From positions 124,001 through 188,000 of the forward strand of contig JAKVKU010000001.1 of the NCBI GenBank assembly GCA_022484695.1: 64,000 bases of DNA, read 5' to 3'. Origin of the DNA: Lactobacillus sp. GTDB lineage: Bacteria; Bacillota; Bacilli; Lactobacillales; Lactobacillaceae. The position numbers and the translations under genes were made by a program. Under the pieces are notes generated by a model. That model ran no database searches. It was not told where the DNA came from and saw nothing but the letters and a program-made list of their open reading frames with translations. Positions 52,094 to 64,000 of this stretch are shown here, piece after piece (position 1 is the first letter of the stretch; each line of letters opens with the position of its first letter).

Positions 52094-53345
52094 GACGTTA
52101 CAAGTACACGCTGGCCAAACGGTTGATGAAACCGGCGCCCGGGCAGTGCCAATCTACCAAACTACTTCTTATGTTTTCACCAGCCCAGAACAAGCCGCTG
52201 ATCGGTTTGCTTTAAGAGATCCCGGCAATATTTACACCCGTTTGACGAACCCTACGACCGCCGTCGTAGAACAACGCGTCGCAGAATTGGAGGGAGGCAC
52301 TGGTGGTGTTGCCCTGGCTACTGGGGCCGCAGCTATCACCGCTGCCATTCAAAATATCGCTGCTCAAGGTGACGAAATCGTCTCTGCCAGCACCCTTTAT
52401 GGTGGTACTTATAACTTATTTAATGTCACTTTGCCAAAACTTGGCATTACCACTCACTTCGTCAATCCAGATGACCCTGCTAACTTTGAAGCAGAAATCA
52501 ACGACAACACCAAAGCCCTTTATGTGGAAAGTATCGGTAACCCCGATATCAACTTGGTGGATTTGCCTAAAATCGCCGAAATCGCCCACAAACACCAAAT
52601 CTTACTGATCGTGGATAACACCTTTGCCACCCCATACTTATATCGGCCTTTGGAATTAGGGGCAGACGTCGTCGTGGAATCCGCTACGAAATTCATCGGC
52701 GGCCACGGGACAACCATGGGCGGCATTATCATTGAAAATGGTGAATTTGATTACCGGGCTTCTGGCAAGTACCCTGAATTCACTACACCAGATCCCCAAT
52801 ATAACGGCTTAGTTTTCGCGGACTTAAAGGGTGGTGCTTTCACTACCAAAGTTCGGGCTGAAGGCTTACGGGACACCGGGGCAGCCATTAGTCCTTTCAA
52901 CTCCTTCTTATTATTACAAGGTCTTGAAACACTGTCCTTACGTTTGGAACGCCACGTGGCCAACACCCGTAAAGTCATCGATTTCTTAAAGGCTTCGCCA
53001 AAAGTTGCTTGGATCAAATATCCTGAATTAGAAGACAGCCCTTACTATGATTTAGCCAAACGCGATTTTCCTAAAGGTGTTGGGGCAATCTTCACCATCG
53101 GTTTAACCGGCGGTGAAGCAGCTGGTAAGGCGTTGATCTCTAACTTAAAGATCTTCTCTTTGTTAGCTAACGTGGGTGATGCCAAGTCCTTGATCATTCA
53201 CCCTGCATCCACGACCCATGCCCAATTGAACGAAGCTGAATTACGGGCAACCGGTATTACACCGGACTTGATCCGTCTGTCAATCGGAATTGAAAATGCC
53301 GATGATTTAATTGCCGATTTGCAACAAGCTTTAGATAAAATCTAA
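52068..53345 (+). CDS. metY: O-acetylhomoserine sulfhydrylase
   Basis: A PLP enzyme that turns O-acetylhomoserine and sulfide into homocysteine. The 425-residue protein shows the family's [48 protein letters not shown] and the Schiff-base lysine in [14 protein letters not shown] near residue 210. AAAGGAG precedes ATG 52068. It is coupled to metA by overlap and lies under the same T-box. Confidence 0.94.
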   Translation: MSKNNYNFETLQVHAGQTVDETGARAVPIYQTTSYVFTSPEQAADRFALRDPGNIYTRLTNPTTAVVEQRVAELEGGTGGVALATGAAAITAAIQNIAAQGDEIVSASTLYGGTYNLFNVTLPKLGITTHFVNPDDPANFEAEINDNTKALYVESIGNPDINLVDLPKIAEIAHKHQILLIVDNTFATPYLYRPLELGADVVVESATKFIGGHGTTMGGIIIENGEFDYRASGKYPEFTTPDPQYNGLVFADLKGGAFTTKVRAEGLRDTGAAISPFNSFLLLQGLETLSLRLERHVANTRKVIDFLKASPKVAWIKYPELEDSPYYDLAKRDFPKGVGAIFTIGLTGGEAAGKALISNLKIFSLLANVGDAKSLIIHPASTTHAQLNEAELRATGITPDLIRLSIGIENADDLIADLQQALDKI

Positions 53346-53406
53346 CCTATGAGCGTGCTTCAGTAACTAAAATCACATACGACCTTCTATTAATATAACC
53401 ATACTT

Positions 53407-53447
53407 AAAAGACTTCAGAGATCACAGCCAATCTTTGAAGTCTTTTA
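53407..53447 (+). terminator. Terminator of metAY
   Basis: AAAAGACTTCAGAGAT pairs with ATCTTTGAAGTCTTTT (one mismatch) and is followed by a short T-rich end. Confidence 0.8.
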
Positions 53448-53569
53448 TCATGCCTACATTTTAGAATTGGGCAGACCTAACATTTATTGTTATAATTAAC
53501 TATAGTAACTATCCAACCTTTTCCATAGCGACAAAAAAAACTATTCAAAAGCGAGGTTTAAAAAACTAT

Positions 53570-54397
53570 ATGAGTTTGATGACACATTTAGCACCTTGGC
53601 AAATGGCTTTGCTGGCCACCCTATTCACTTGGGGCATGACTGCCTTGGGGGCTGGCCTGGTCTTTTTCTTCAAGACCATTCGCAGCTATGCCTTAGCCAT
53701 CATGTACGGCTTTGCGGCCGGTGTAATGATAGCGGCTTCATTTTGGTCTTTGTTAGACCCGGCCATCGCCCTGGCGGAAAAACAGGGAAAAACCGCCTGG
53801 ATGGTGGTAGCCAGTGGCTTTGTCTTAGGTGGGATCTTCTTGTATCTAGCTGACAAATTGATTCCTAGTCTTTATCTCAAACGTAGTAAGCAATCTAGCA
53901 ATTTTGGCACTGAAAATCAACTTCGCCGTACAATTTTATTAGTCTTTTCCATCACCTTGCATAATATTCCGGAAGGTTTAGCCGTGGGGGTGGCCTTTGG
54001 GGCCGCAGCCAATGCCGCCGGCGCCCAACAGGCAGGCATCATTTTAGCCGCCACCACCGTGGCCATTGGCATCGGTTTACAGAACTTCCCTGAGGGGGCC
54101 GCTGTATCGATTCCATTGCGCCAAAGCGGTATGAGCCGTTTCCGGGCATTTACGTATGGGCAAGCCAGTGGTATCGTTGAACCGGTGGCCGGTATTCTGG
54201 GGGCTGTTTTAGTTTCCAGTGTCACCAGTATCTTACCTTACGCCCTAGCCTTTGCGGCGGGGGCCATGATTTATGTGGCTTGTAAGGAACTGATCCCCGA
54301 AGCCCATGCCCGCACCGCCGAACAATCCCATTGGGCCATTTTAGGGGTCATGGCCGGCTTTACACTAATGATGATTTTAGACGTAGCTTTAGGCTAA
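53570..54397 (+). CDS. ZIP-family divalent metal transporter
   Basis: A 275-residue membrane protein with about eight spans. The metal-binding signature HNIPEGLAVGVAFG lies in the fourth or fifth span near residue 130, with NFPEGAAVSIPL in the next. A charged loop (YLKRSKQSSNFGTENQLRR) precedes it. Relatives import Zn2+, Fe2+ or Mn2+. ATG 53570 has only a distant GCGAGG; ATG 53579 is an alternative. It has its own terminator. Confidence 0.88.
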   Translation: MSLMTHLAPWQMALLATLFTWGMTALGAGLVFFFKTIRSYALAIMYGFAAGVMIAASFWSLLDPAIALAEKQGKTAWMVVASGFVLGGIFLYLADKLIPSLYLKRSKQSSNFGTENQLRRTILLVFSITLHNIPEGLAVGVAFGAAANAAGAQQAGIILAATTVAIGIGLQNFPEGAAVSIPLRQSGMSRFRAFTYGQASGIVEPVAGILGAVLVSSVTSILPYALAFAAGAMIYVACKELIPEAHARTAEQSHWAILGVMAGFTLMMILDVALG

Positions 54398-54404
54398 AAA
54401 CGAC

Positions 54405-54448
54405 AAAAAACCCGATAACGCCGGAAAATTGACGTTATCGGGTATTTA
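54405..54448. terminator. Bidirectional terminator
   Basis: CCCGATAACG (54411-54420) pairs with CGTTATCGGG (54433-54442), with A-run before and T-rich sequence after. Confidence 0.85.
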
Positions 54449-54456
54449 ATTTAAGC

Positions 54457-55029
54457 TTAATCGACTTCTTCCGGATCCAACTCGCGAATAACTCGGGCAG
54501 GATTACCAGCGATAACCAAATTGTCTCCAAAGGACTTGGTGACTACTGAATTAGCCCCCACCACCACGTTATTCCCTAGTGTGACGCCAGGAACCACGGC
54601 GGTACCGCCACCTAACCAGACATTATTGCCGATGGTCACAGGCTTGGCTTTGCCAATCATGGCTGCCCGGCGTTCTGGGTTAAAAGGATGATAAGCCGCA
54701 TAGATCTGCACATGGGGGCCAAATAAAACATCATTGCCAATCGTGACTGGGGCAGAATCTAAAATCACCCCATCATAGTTACATAAGAAATTATCACCCA
54801 CATGGATGTTATAGCCAAAGTCACAATGGAAATCCGGTTGCAGATAAGGATTCTTGCCCACCGTGCCAAATAATTGGCGAATAACATGGTCCTTTTGGGC
54901 ATTGTCATTATCATCTAAATCATTTAATTGTTTGCATAACCGTCTAGCCCGCGTTTCATCAGCGGCCAGTTCTGGATCTAAGATTTGATAATCTTGACCC
55001 GCTAACATTTTTTCTTTATTTGTCGTCAT
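54457..55029 (-). CDS. Maltose/galactoside O-acetyltransferase-like protein
   Basis: A 190-residue left-handed beta-helix acetyltransferase (LacA/Maa type). An N-terminal helical cap (KEKMLAGQDYQILDPELAAD) is followed by hexapeptide repeats such as PVTIGNDVLFGPHVQIYAAY, where the catalytic His region is AYHPFNPERR, and VTIGNNVWLGGGTAVVPG. It acetylates sugars with acetyl-CoA. ATG 55029 is chosen because KEKMLAG is the typical N-terminus, although the ribosome site is weak. Confidence 0.88.
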   Translation of the reverse strand: MTTNKEKMLAGQDYQILDPELAADETRARRLCKQLNDLDDNDNAQKDHVIRQLFGTVGKNPYLQPDFHCDFGYNIHVGDNFLCNYDGVILDSAPVTIGNDVLFGPHVQIYAAYHPFNPERRAAMIGKAKPVTIGNNVWLGGGTAVVPGVTLGNNVVVGANSVVTKSFGDNLVIAGNPARVIRELDPEEVD

Positions 55030-55179
55030 AAGAATCCCACTTTCCAACAAGATATTGGGTAATACCGGCTTAGCTTTGCGGCTAAAGCTTTAAATACCCC
55101 ATTATTTTATCACGTGGAAAGGCATTCATCAAATAAATATTATATTTTTAAATTCATTCGCATAAATTTAACGGCCAAA

Positions 55180-55214
55180 TAAAAACACAACGCTTTTATG
55201 ACGCTAACGTTGTG
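55180..55214 (-). terminator. Terminator of bioY
   Basis: CACAACG (55186-55192) pairs with CGTTGTG (55208-55214), followed on the minus strand by TTTTTATTT. Confidence 0.6.
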
Positions 55215-55254
55215 CTGTCATCGGTATCTGCAGATGAGTTGGCAAACTAAAAAC

Positions 55255-55803
55255 TTATTGCATCAATTCTGCCAACCGATGATTCCGTTGTAATTGTTGG
55301 GCTAAGAAAACGGCTACCACGGCTTTAATGGTATCCCCAGGTAAGAAGACCACACTGGCCACCAAAGCATTGGTCAAGCCGATATGGCCTAATACAGCCA
55401 TACCAATGGCCCCCACGAAATCAATAAAGCCCACGCCAATGACCCAAACCCAGATGTAACTTAACCACCATTGATGGCCGGGATTGAGATATTTCAAAAA
55501 GAAAGCGATCAAAGCTGGGGTAAAGGCATAGGCCAGTAAGTAACCCCCCGTTGGCCCCAGGAATAAGGCGTACCCGCCCCGGCCACCGGATAACACCGGA
55601 AGTCCTAAGGCAGCCATCAGCAGGAAAATAACCACGGCGGTGGTCCCCCGCTTGCCCCCCAGGAGAATGCCGGCTAAAATAATGCCTAAGTTTTGCATGA
55701 CAATGGGTGTGGGAATAAAGCCCACGGGAATCGGTGGAAATAAACCTAATAGAATAATAATAGCGGTCATCAGTGCTGTTTGTGTTAGATGTCTTGTGTT
55801 CAT
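55255..55803 (-). CDS. bioY: Biotin transporter substrate-binding subunit BioY
   Basis: A 182-residue protein with about six spans (TQTALMTAIIILLGLFPPIP, IVMQNLGIILAGILLGGKRG, then LPVLSGGRGGYALFLGPTGGY, shown here as GGRGGYALFLGPTGGY). These are the BioY signatures of an ECF-type S component that works with shared EcfAT. GGGAGGCGC precedes ATG 55803. Its promoter overlaps a BirA operator, and birA is divergent. It supplies biotin for the oxaloacetate decarboxylase in this region. Confidence 0.93.
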   Translation of the reverse strand: MNTRHLTQTALMTAIIILLGLFPPIPVGFIPTPIVMQNLGIILAGILLGGKRGTTAVVIFLLMAALGLPVLSGGRGGYALFLGPTGGYLLAYAFTPALIAFFLKYLNPGHQWWLSYIWVWVIGVGFIDFVGAIGMAVLGHIGLTNALVASVVFLPGDTIKAVVAVFLAQQLQRNHRLAELMQ

Positions 55804-55847
55804 TGTGCGCCTCCCAAACTTTTTTTACCAAATCATTGAATAATTGT

Positions 55848-55889
55848 AGTATAATTATTGTTAACCAATAAGTCAACAATGGTTAACAA
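55848..55889 (-). promoter_or_regulatory. bioY promoter with BirA operator
   Basis: On the minus strand TTGACT (55871-55876) and TATACT (55848-55853) with 17-base spacing form the promoter. TTGTTAACC (55858-55866) and GGTTAACAA (55881-55889) form the BirA operator with a 14-base spacer, covering the -35 region and spacer. Confidence 0.9.
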
Positions 55890-55967
55890 TAAAAATATAA
55901 AATAGTCCTAAATCCTATCAGGACACCGATTAAATAGATTCAACATTTTTAAATGGAGGCGGATTTT

Positions 55968-56936
55968 ATGTCTGAACAAGCTTTAAAGCAATTATTTCTA
56001 GCCCATCCCCAGGAATATTTATCCGGTCAACAATTGGCCCAGAACTTAGGGATCAGTCGCACGGCGGTTTGGAAACAAATTCAACAACTGAAAAATCAAG
56101 GCTATCAGATTCATAGTCAAGGTAAATTGGGTTATCGTTACGAAGGGACCGATCATTTAGACAGTGCTGTGATTCAGGCTAACCTGGCTAATTCAGCGGA
56201 CTGCGAAATCTTGACCTTCGCCAGTTTAAATTCCACCAACGATTACGCCAAACAATATCTCAGTCAACAGCCCGTTACCAAACCAGTGGTGATTTTAGCT
56301 GATGAACAAACAGCCGGTCATGGGCGCTTAGGCCGCAGCTTTTATTCCCCAAAAACCACGGGTTTATACTTGAGCATATTGCTGCCTGTAACGGCGAACG
56401 GGTCAGTGATTCCTGGCCTGTTAACCACGGGAACCGGTATGGCTGTGGTCAAAGCACTGCAAAAAGTTTTGCCCGAATTGCCGTTGCGGTTAAAGTGGAT
56501 CAACGATTTAGTGGTGCACCAGCGTAAATGTGGCGGTATTTTAACAGAAGCCATCAATGATTTAGAAAGCAATCAAATCAGTCACCTCATCGTGGGTATC
56601 GGCCTTAATTTGGTGACTCAAGATTTCCCCGCAGATCTCAAAGACATTGCCGGGGCCTTATCCAAAACGCCCTTAGACCGGAATAAACTAGCCGCTGATA
56701 TCATCACTGAATTTTTAAAAATGTATGCCACTTACGAAACCGGCGACTTCCTACCGGAATATCGGCGTTATTCTGCGGTGTTGGGCCGTCAGATCCAAGC
56801 CAATACCCGGGGTAAGATTATCACCGGGGTCGCCCAGGATATCGACACCATGGGCCATTTATTGGTAGCCACCGACCAGGGTCTAACCACCCTGAGCAGT
56901 GGTGAAATCACCAAAGTTCAGCTGGACCCTGCTTAA
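55968..56936 (+). CDS. birA: Biotin-protein ligase and biotin repressor
   Basis: The 322-residue bifunctional BirA has an N-terminal winged helix (LSGQQLAQNLGISRTAVWKQ, residues about 17-37) and the ligase domain: ADEQTAGHGRLGRSFYSP (usual GRGRxGR reads GHGRLGR), LRLKWINDLVVHQRKCGGIL and IVGIGLNL. It biotinylates the decarboxylase carrier and represses bioY when biotin is plentiful. ATG 55968 follows GGAGG; an in-frame start at 55953 lies inside that site. It is divergent from bioY across the operator. Confidence 0.95.
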   Translation: MSEQALKQLFLAHPQEYLSGQQLAQNLGISRTAVWKQIQQLKNQGYQIHSQGKLGYRYEGTDHLDSAVIQANLANSADCEILTFASLNSTNDYAKQYLSQQPVTKPVVILADEQTAGHGRLGRSFYSPKTTGLYLSILLPVTANGSVIPGLLTTGTGMAVVKALQKVLPELPLRLKWINDLVVHQRKCGGILTEAINDLESNQISHLIVGIGLNLVTQDFPADLKDIAGALSKTPLDRNKLAADIITEFLKMYATYETGDFLPEYRRYSAVLGRQIQANTRGKIITGVAQDIDTMGHLLVATDQGLTTLSSGEITKVQLDPA

Positions 56937-56997
56937 CCGCAAAAAAAGCCCTTCTTAGCTTGAAAGGACCCCTCACCTTAAGAACTAGGCTACCAAC

Positions 56998-57048
56998 AAA
57001 ACCCCGCATCAGCCGCTATTTTTCAGCTGCCAATGCGGGGTTTAATTT
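56998..57048 (+). terminator. Terminator of birA
   Basis: AAACCCCGCAT (56998-57008) pairs with ATGCGGGGTTT (57033-57043), followed by AATTTT. Confidence 0.85.
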
Positions 57049-57052
57049 TGCG

Positions 57053-57083
57053 CAAAAAAAAACTCCGGCTCAGCGGCCGAAGC
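57053..57083 (-). terminator. Terminator of rpsR
   Basis: TTCGGC/GCCGGA stem followed by nine T residues on the minus strand, ending the rpsF-ssb-rpsR operon. Confidence 0.75.
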
Positions 57084-57095
57084 TTTGAATCAGGT

Positions 57096-57329
57096 TTAAT
57101 CTTCTACAACGAATGGTAAAAGACCCATGATCCGAGAACGTTTGATTGCAATTGTCAAACGACGTTGGTTTTTAGCGCTTGTCCCAGTAACCCGACGAGG
57201 TAAGATTTTACCACGTTCAGAAACAAAGCGTCTCAATAAATCAGTATCTTTATAATCGATGTATTCGATATGATTAGCGGCGATGAAGTCGACTTTACGA
57301 CGACGACGGCCACGACGTTGTTGTGCCAT
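57096..57329 (-). CDS. rpsR: 30S ribosomal protein S18
   Basis: A 77-residue ribosomal protein that pairs with S6 on the 30S platform. The basic N-terminus [12 protein letters not shown], the [20 protein letters not shown] core and [20 protein letters not shown] are all characteristic. It is third in the rpsF-ssb-rpsR operon and has AGGAGG before ATG 57329. The operon ends here in a terminator. Confidence 0.97.
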   Translation of the reverse strand: MAQQRRGRRRRKVDFIAANHIEYIDYKDTDLLRRFVSERGKILPRRVTGTSAKNQRRLTIAIKRSRIMGLLPFVVED

Positions 57330-57419
57330 AGATTTGTCCTCCTATTAATTTTTTTATTTAAGTTTTAAGTTTACTTTTCGTTTTTTAGTGATTTCCCATT
57401 AAAATAGGCTCATATGCTA

Positions 57420-57965
57420 TTAGAATGGCAAATCATCATCGGAAATGTCGATCTGCTGGCCGTTATCTGCAAATGGATCTTGCATGTCTGGCTGCTTAGG
57501 GGCATTGCCTGGATTGTTACTGTTTGGTTTTGATGTTGGGGCGTTATTGTTGTTATGAGACGCATAATTATTGTTTTGGTTATTTTGATTATAATTATTA
57601 CCGCCGTTATTTTGGGACCCTTCACCTTCACGTTGTTGCGTTGTTGTTCTGGACTCTAAGAGTGAGAAGTTATCAACCACAACTTCGGTCACGTAGACTC
57701 TTTGGCCTTGTTGGTTTTCATAGGACCGAGTTTGTAAGCGGCCATCGATACCAACCAAAGAACCTTTTTTAGTGAAGTTTGCAAAGTTTTCGGCAGCTTT
57801 ACGCCAAATAACGCAGTTAATGAAGTCAGCTTCACGCTCACCCTGGGCATTGGTAAACTGGCGATTTACGGCAACTGTAAAGCTAGCCACGGCAGCACCA
57901 TTGTTGGTATAACGAAGTTCAACATCCCGGGTTAATCGGCCAACAAGGACGACTCGATTAATCAT
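57420..57965 (-). CDS. ssb: Single-stranded DNA-binding protein
   Basis: The 181-residue SSB has an OB-fold over residues 1-110 ([55 protein letters not shown]), then an Asn/Gln-rich flexible linker with many NN repeats and the acidic C-terminal tip DISDDDLPF that recruits partner proteins. It lies between rpsF and rpsR as is usual. AAGGAGCAG precedes ATG 57965. Confidence 0.97.
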   Translation of the reverse strand: MINRVVLVGRLTRDVELRYTNNGAAVASFTVAVNRQFTNAQGEREADFINCVIWRKAAENFANFTKKGSLVGIDGRLQTRSYENQQGQRVYVTEVVVDNFSLLESRTTTQQREGEGSQNNGGNNYNQNNQNNNYASHNNNNAPTSKPNSNNPGNAPKQPDMQDPFADNGQQIDISDDDLPF

Positions 57966-57999
57966 TTATAACTGCTCCTTCCATACATCAGGTTTATCT

Positions 58000-58293
58000 T
58001 CACGGACGGACAACGATCATATGACGCAAAATATTGTCATCGATCTTAGCCAAACGATCGAATTCATCGATAGCTTTGGTATCATCAGCGTTAATGTTGA
58101 CGATATGATAGACGCCTTCATTATAGTTGTTGATTTCATAAGCTAACCGACGTTTTTGCCAGTCTTTAGAGTCAATGATTTCAGAACCATTGTCCTTTAA
58201 GATATTGTCAAAACGGTCGATCAGTGTCTTCTTTGCTTCATCATCAATATCAGGTTTGATGATATAAGTAATTTCATAATGTGTTTTAGCCAC
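58000..58293 (-). CDS. rpsF: 30S ribosomal protein S6
   Basis: A 97-residue ribosomal protein. The sequence [40 protein letters not shown] and the C-terminal [13 protein letters not shown] are typical. The start is GTG 58293, nine bases after GGAGGTG; the long in-frame extension to 58389 runs through a structured leader and is rejected. It is the first gene of the rpsF-ssb-rpsR operon. Confidence 0.95.
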   Translation of the reverse strand: MAKTHYEITYIIKPDIDDEAKKTLIDRFDNILKDNGSEIIDSKDWQKRRLAYEINNYNEGVYHIVNINADDTKAIDEFDRLAKIDDNILRHMIVVRP

Positions 58294-58299
58294 TGTTCT

Positions 58300-58385
58300 A
58301 CACCTCCTTATGGTCTTTTGGCTGCCTAGTATCTCTAGGTAGCAAGGAGCACCGACTTCCATCGGCCCGCCAAATTGGCGGTAAC
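58300..58385 (-). promoter_or_regulatory. Structured leader of rpsF, possible S6:S18-binding motif
   Basis: On the minus strand three hairpins follow each other: CCGCCAATTTGGCGG, CCGATGGAAGTCGG and CCTAGAGATACTAGG. rpsF leaders in Firmicutes bind the S6:S18 complex for autoregulation. This stretch fits by position and CCG-rich loops, but the match is not proved. Confidence 0.45.
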
Positions 58386-58432
58386 TCACAAATAACTATG
58401 CTACCATAATCGCAACTAGAATACAATTTTAT

Positions 58433-58512
58433 TTCAAAAAAAATTGGTTGACCCAACCTAAAATGCTGACTTCGTTATGTCATATTCTAGATTACGTCGA
58501 ACCAATTTTTAA
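58433..58512 (-). terminator. Terminator of gyrA
   Basis: AAATTGGTT (58441-58449) pairs with AACCAATTT (58500-58508) across a long loop, followed by T-run on the minus strand. Confidence 0.65.
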
Positions 58513-58531
58513 TTGTGTCACATTATTTTAT

Positions 58532-61156
58532 TTATTCAGAATCAGTCGGATTATCTTGATTGTCGTCGTCCGTCTGGTCAGCGGTTGGCTCGTCTTCAGC
58601 TTGGGCCCGCTTTAAGAGTTCGTCAACTTCTGGATGATCTTGATCCAGATCAACTGGGTCAGTTTCAGAAGGTGTCTCAGCGGCGGTTTTGGCTGCTTCC
58701 TCGGCTTCTTCTTTCTTCTCAGCTTCTGGGTCCACCTTGGCCATAGTTGACACTAGGGCATCGTCATCCACGCGGATCAAGCGCACCCCTAAGGTAGCCC
58801 GACCTGTTGTGGAAATATTCTCAGCTTCAAAGCGAATCAAGACCCCGGTATTGGTCATCAACAAGATGTCCTCATTACCCTTAACCGTGGTGACACCGGC
58901 TAGCGGCCCATTTTTACTGGTGATATTGGCGGTCTTGATCCCTTTACCGCCCCGGCCTTTGATTGGATATTCCTTGGCAGGGGTGCGCTTGCCGTAGCCC
59001 TTTTCAGAGATGACAAAGACATCTTTGTCTGGGGTCAAGACATCACTGCCCACCACGTAATCCTTATCCCGCAGGCGAATGCCCCGGACACCGGCTGCGG
59101 TCCGACCCATGGCCCGGATATCCGTTTCTCTAAAGGAAACGGCATAGCCTAAGTGGGTCCCAATCAAAATGTTGGCGGCCCCATCGGTCAACAAGACATT
59201 GCTCAATTCGTCTTCATCCCGCAAGGTCACCGCCCGCAAGCCGCTCTTACGAATGTTGTCGAATTCGGCAACTGACGTGCGTTTCACCACCCCTAGGCGA
59301 GTGATGAAGAACAGGTAGTGTTCCCGATTCACTTCGTCTTTGGGGATATGGACCATGGTTTGAATGCGTTCATCAGAATCCACGCCCAGCAAGTTGATCA
59401 CTGGAATACCCTTGGCGGTTCGGCCATATTCGGGGATCTCATACCCCTTAGAACGATAGACCTTCCCGTGGTTGGTGAAGAACAGCACCGTATCATGGGT
59501 GGAGGTGATCACCAGGTGTTCGATGAAGTCATCATCATGGACGCCCATCCCCTGGATCCCGCGGCCACCGCGGTTTTGCGTCTTAAATTCACTGGACGGC
59601 ATCCGCTTGATATAGCCGTTATGGGTCAAGGTAATGGCTGATTCTTCTTCTTCGATCAAGTCTTCATCTTCAATGCTTAAGACTTCACCCACTAAGAGTT
59701 CTGTCCGCCGGTCATCCCCAAATTTCTTTTGAATTTCCAATAATTCTTCATAGATGATTTGGTTGATCCGTTCTGGCTTGGCCAAAATATCTTTGTAATC
59801 GCTGATATTGGCTTGCAGTTCATTGTATTCTGACTCGATCTTATTACGTTCCAAACCGGTTAAACGGACAAAACGCATGTCCAAAATGGCTTGGGCCTGT
59901 TTATCGCTTAAATGATATTGATCCATCAATTCATTTTTGGCCACTTCCCCAGTTGGCGAATTGCGGATCAAGGTGATGATGGCATCCACGTGATCCAAGG
60001 CAATTCGCAAGCCCTCTAGGATATGGGCCCGGGCTTCAGCTTTGCGCAGATCGAATTGAGTTCTGCGGCGAATAACGGATTCTTGGTGCTGTAAGTAATA
60101 TTGTAAAATCTGCTTGAGATTTAAGACTTTCGGCGCCCCGTCCACGATGGCCACCATGTTAAAGCCAAAGGTGGTTTGCATGGACGTCAATTTATACAGG
60201 TTATTCAAAACCACAGTGGCACTGACATCCCGGCGGATATCGATGACCACCCGCATGCCGTCACGGTCAGACTCATCGTTTAAATCGGTAATACCATCTA
60301 AACGCTTGTCCCGGGCCAATTCGGCGATTCTTTCCACCAATTTAGCCTTGTTGACCATATAAGGCAATTCTGTGACAATGATCCGTTCTTTGCCATTCTT
60401 TTGGGTTTGAACATCCACTTTAGCCCGTAAGGTAATGGTCCCGCGACCGGTCTTATAAGCCTTGCGGATACCGGATTTGCCCATGACAATGGCGCCCGTG
60501 GGAAAATCAGGGCCAGGTACGGCTTCCATCAAATCTTCAATGGTTGCCGCTGGATTAGCCATCAAAATGTGAATGGCTTTAATGACTTCCGCCAAATTAT
60601 GCGGTGGGATATTGGTGGTCATCCCTACAGCGATACCGGTTGCCCCGTTGACTAGTAGGTTTGGGAAGCGGGCTGGCAACACCGTGGGTTCTCTTTCAGA
60701 ACCATCATAGTTGTCCGTGAAATCAATCGTGTCTTTATTGATATCCCGCAACATTTCCATGGCAATCTTGCTCATACGAGCTTCGGTATAACGCATAGCT
60801 GCCGCGCCATCCCCGTCCACGGAACCGAAGTTACCATGACCGTCTACGAGCATATAACGATAACTAAAATCCTGGGCCATGCGCACCATTGATTCATAAA
60901 TCGCCGAATCCCCATGGGGGTGATACTTCCCCATGACATCCCCCACGATCCGGGCCGATTTCTTATAAGGCTTATCTGGGGTTACGCCCAATTCATTCAT
61001 CCCATATAAAATCCGGCGGTGTACCGGTTTTAGACCGTCACGCACGTCCGGTAAAGCCCGGGCAACGATGACACTCATGGCGTAATCTAGAAAAGAACTG
61101 CGCATGGTTTTAGATAAGTTGACATTGGTGATGCGCCGATCCTGTGCATTATCCAT
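58532..61156 (-). CDS. gyrA: DNA gyrase subunit A
   Basis: The 874-residue breakage-reunion subunit has the catalytic Tyr in [12 protein letters not shown] near residue 122 and the quinolone-pocket helix [17 protein letters not shown] with the sensitive-type Ser and Glu. The C-terminal beta-pinwheel repeats include the GyrA-box [11 protein letters not shown] near residue 560. An acidic tail rich in Asp and Glu ends the protein. It lies 29 bases after gyrB on the same strand. Length is slightly above the usual 820-840 because of the tail. Confidence 0.97.
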   Translation of the reverse strand: MDNAQDRRITNVNLSKTMRSSFLDYAMSVIVARALPDVRDGLKPVHRRILYGMNELGVTPDKPYKKSARIVGDVMGKYHPHGDSAIYESMVRMAQDFSYRYMLVDGHGNFGSVDGDGAAAMRYTEARMSKIAMEMLRDINKDTIDFTDNYDGSEREPTVLPARFPNLLVNGATGIAVGMTTNIPPHNLAEVIKAIHILMANPAATIEDLMEAVPGPDFPTGAIVMGKSGIRKAYKTGRGTITLRAKVDVQTQKNGKERIIVTELPYMVNKAKLVERIAELARDKRLDGITDLNDESDRDGMRVVIDIRRDVSATVVLNNLYKLTSMQTTFGFNMVAIVDGAPKVLNLKQILQYYLQHQESVIRRRTQFDLRKAEARAHILEGLRIALDHVDAIITLIRNSPTGEVAKNELMDQYHLSDKQAQAILDMRFVRLTGLERNKIESEYNELQANISDYKDILAKPERINQIIYEELLEIQKKFGDDRRTELLVGEVLSIEDEDLIEEEESAITLTHNGYIKRMPSSEFKTQNRGGRGIQGMGVHDDDFIEHLVITSTHDTVLFFTNHGKVYRSKGYEIPEYGRTAKGIPVINLLGVDSDERIQTMVHIPKDEVNREHYLFFITRLGVVKRTSVAEFDNIRKSGLRAVTLRDEDELSNVLLTDGAANILIGTHLGYAVSFRETDIRAMGRTAAGVRGIRLRDKDYVVGSDVLTPDKDVFVISEKGYGKRTPAKEYPIKGRGGKGIKTANITSKNGPLAGVTTVKGNEDILLMTNTGVLIRFEAENISTTGRATLGVRLIRVDDDALVSTMAKVDPEAEKKEEAEEAAKTAAETPSETDPVDLDQDHPEVDELLKRAQAEDEPTADQTDDDNQDNPTDSE

Positions 61157-61185
61157 GTATTTTATTTACTCCCTTCACATTGGTC

Positions 61186-64000
<2,815 letters not shown>

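Noticed and set aside
53596-53853. 85-residue open frame inside the ZIP gene
   Set aside because: It is a shifted frame of the transporter with no start signal or recognisable domain.
55108-55123. Second parS site around ATCACGTGGAAAG
   Set aside because: It shares the CACGTG core but differs from the consensus at about four positions, including the outer bases.
58294-58389. N-terminal extension of S6
   Set aside because: The GTG at 58293 follows a strong GGAGGTG and gives the normal 97-residue protein; the extension would translate the structured leader.

Overview
The window reads as the origin-proximal chromosome of a low-to-moderate GC Firmicute of the order Lactobacillales, most likely a lactobacillus of the casei/Schleiferilactobacillus type. 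This genus-level placement is an inference. The evidence is the replication block on the minus strand (recF, gyrB, gyrA, rpsF, ssb, rpsR, then gdpP, rplI, dnaB, purA), T-box leaders, SLAP-type secreted proteins, type II NADH dehydrogenase and an enterococcal/lactobacillal-style oxaloacetate decarboxylase cluster. The replication origin should lie just beyond the right-hand end. No rRNA, tRNA or CRISPR array was seen.

Layout. 1-8014: a T-box leader, a branched palindromic leader structure and a complete hisZGDBHAFIEC operon ending in a terminator. 8.1-22.5 kb: an accessory island with seven intact genes and one remnant for secreted SLAP-like proteins in two families. It is interrupted by a glycan-use locus (an AraC regulator fused to a GH43-like domain, a GPH symporter and a GH115 alpha-glucuronidase) and by a solo IscB element (RNA-guided HNH/RuvC nuclease with its presumed omega-RNA). 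22.5-29.3 kb: a ParA-like ATPase with a lost P-loop, two related MFS exporters (one preceded by and overlapping a 45-residue peptide gene), NADH dehydrogenase and an amino-acid permease. 29.3-37.8 kb: purA, a four-repeat protein, dnaB, a small accessory cassette (HigBA-type toxin-antitoxin and three tiny genes, flanked by an identical 67-bp terminator repeat), rplI and gdpP. 38-47 kb: a citrate/oxaloacetate region with a GntR regulator, citG, a CitMHS transporter and a divergent split oxaloacetate decarboxylase operon that has kept a citD-like gene but lacks citC, citE and citF. 47-57 kb: an AbrB-like protein, a lipid-kinase-like gene whose start codon lies inside a perfect parS site, an ABC exporter, a Met T-box with metA-metY, a ZIP transporter, an acetyltransferase, and bioY/birA with a BirA operator. 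57-64 kb: rpsR, ssb, rpsF, gyrA, gyrB and the 3' part of recF.

How the parts fit. Histidine and methionine synthesis are each controlled by a T-box. Biotin uptake and ligation (bioY, birA) lie about 10 kb from the biotin-dependent decarboxylase they would serve. The citrate transporter and the decarboxylase operon diverge from one intergenic region that carries two matching pairs of 7-bp direct repeats, one beside each promoter, suggesting co-activation. The GH115, transporter and AraC-GH43 genes probably act together on an imported uronic-acid-bearing oligosaccharide.
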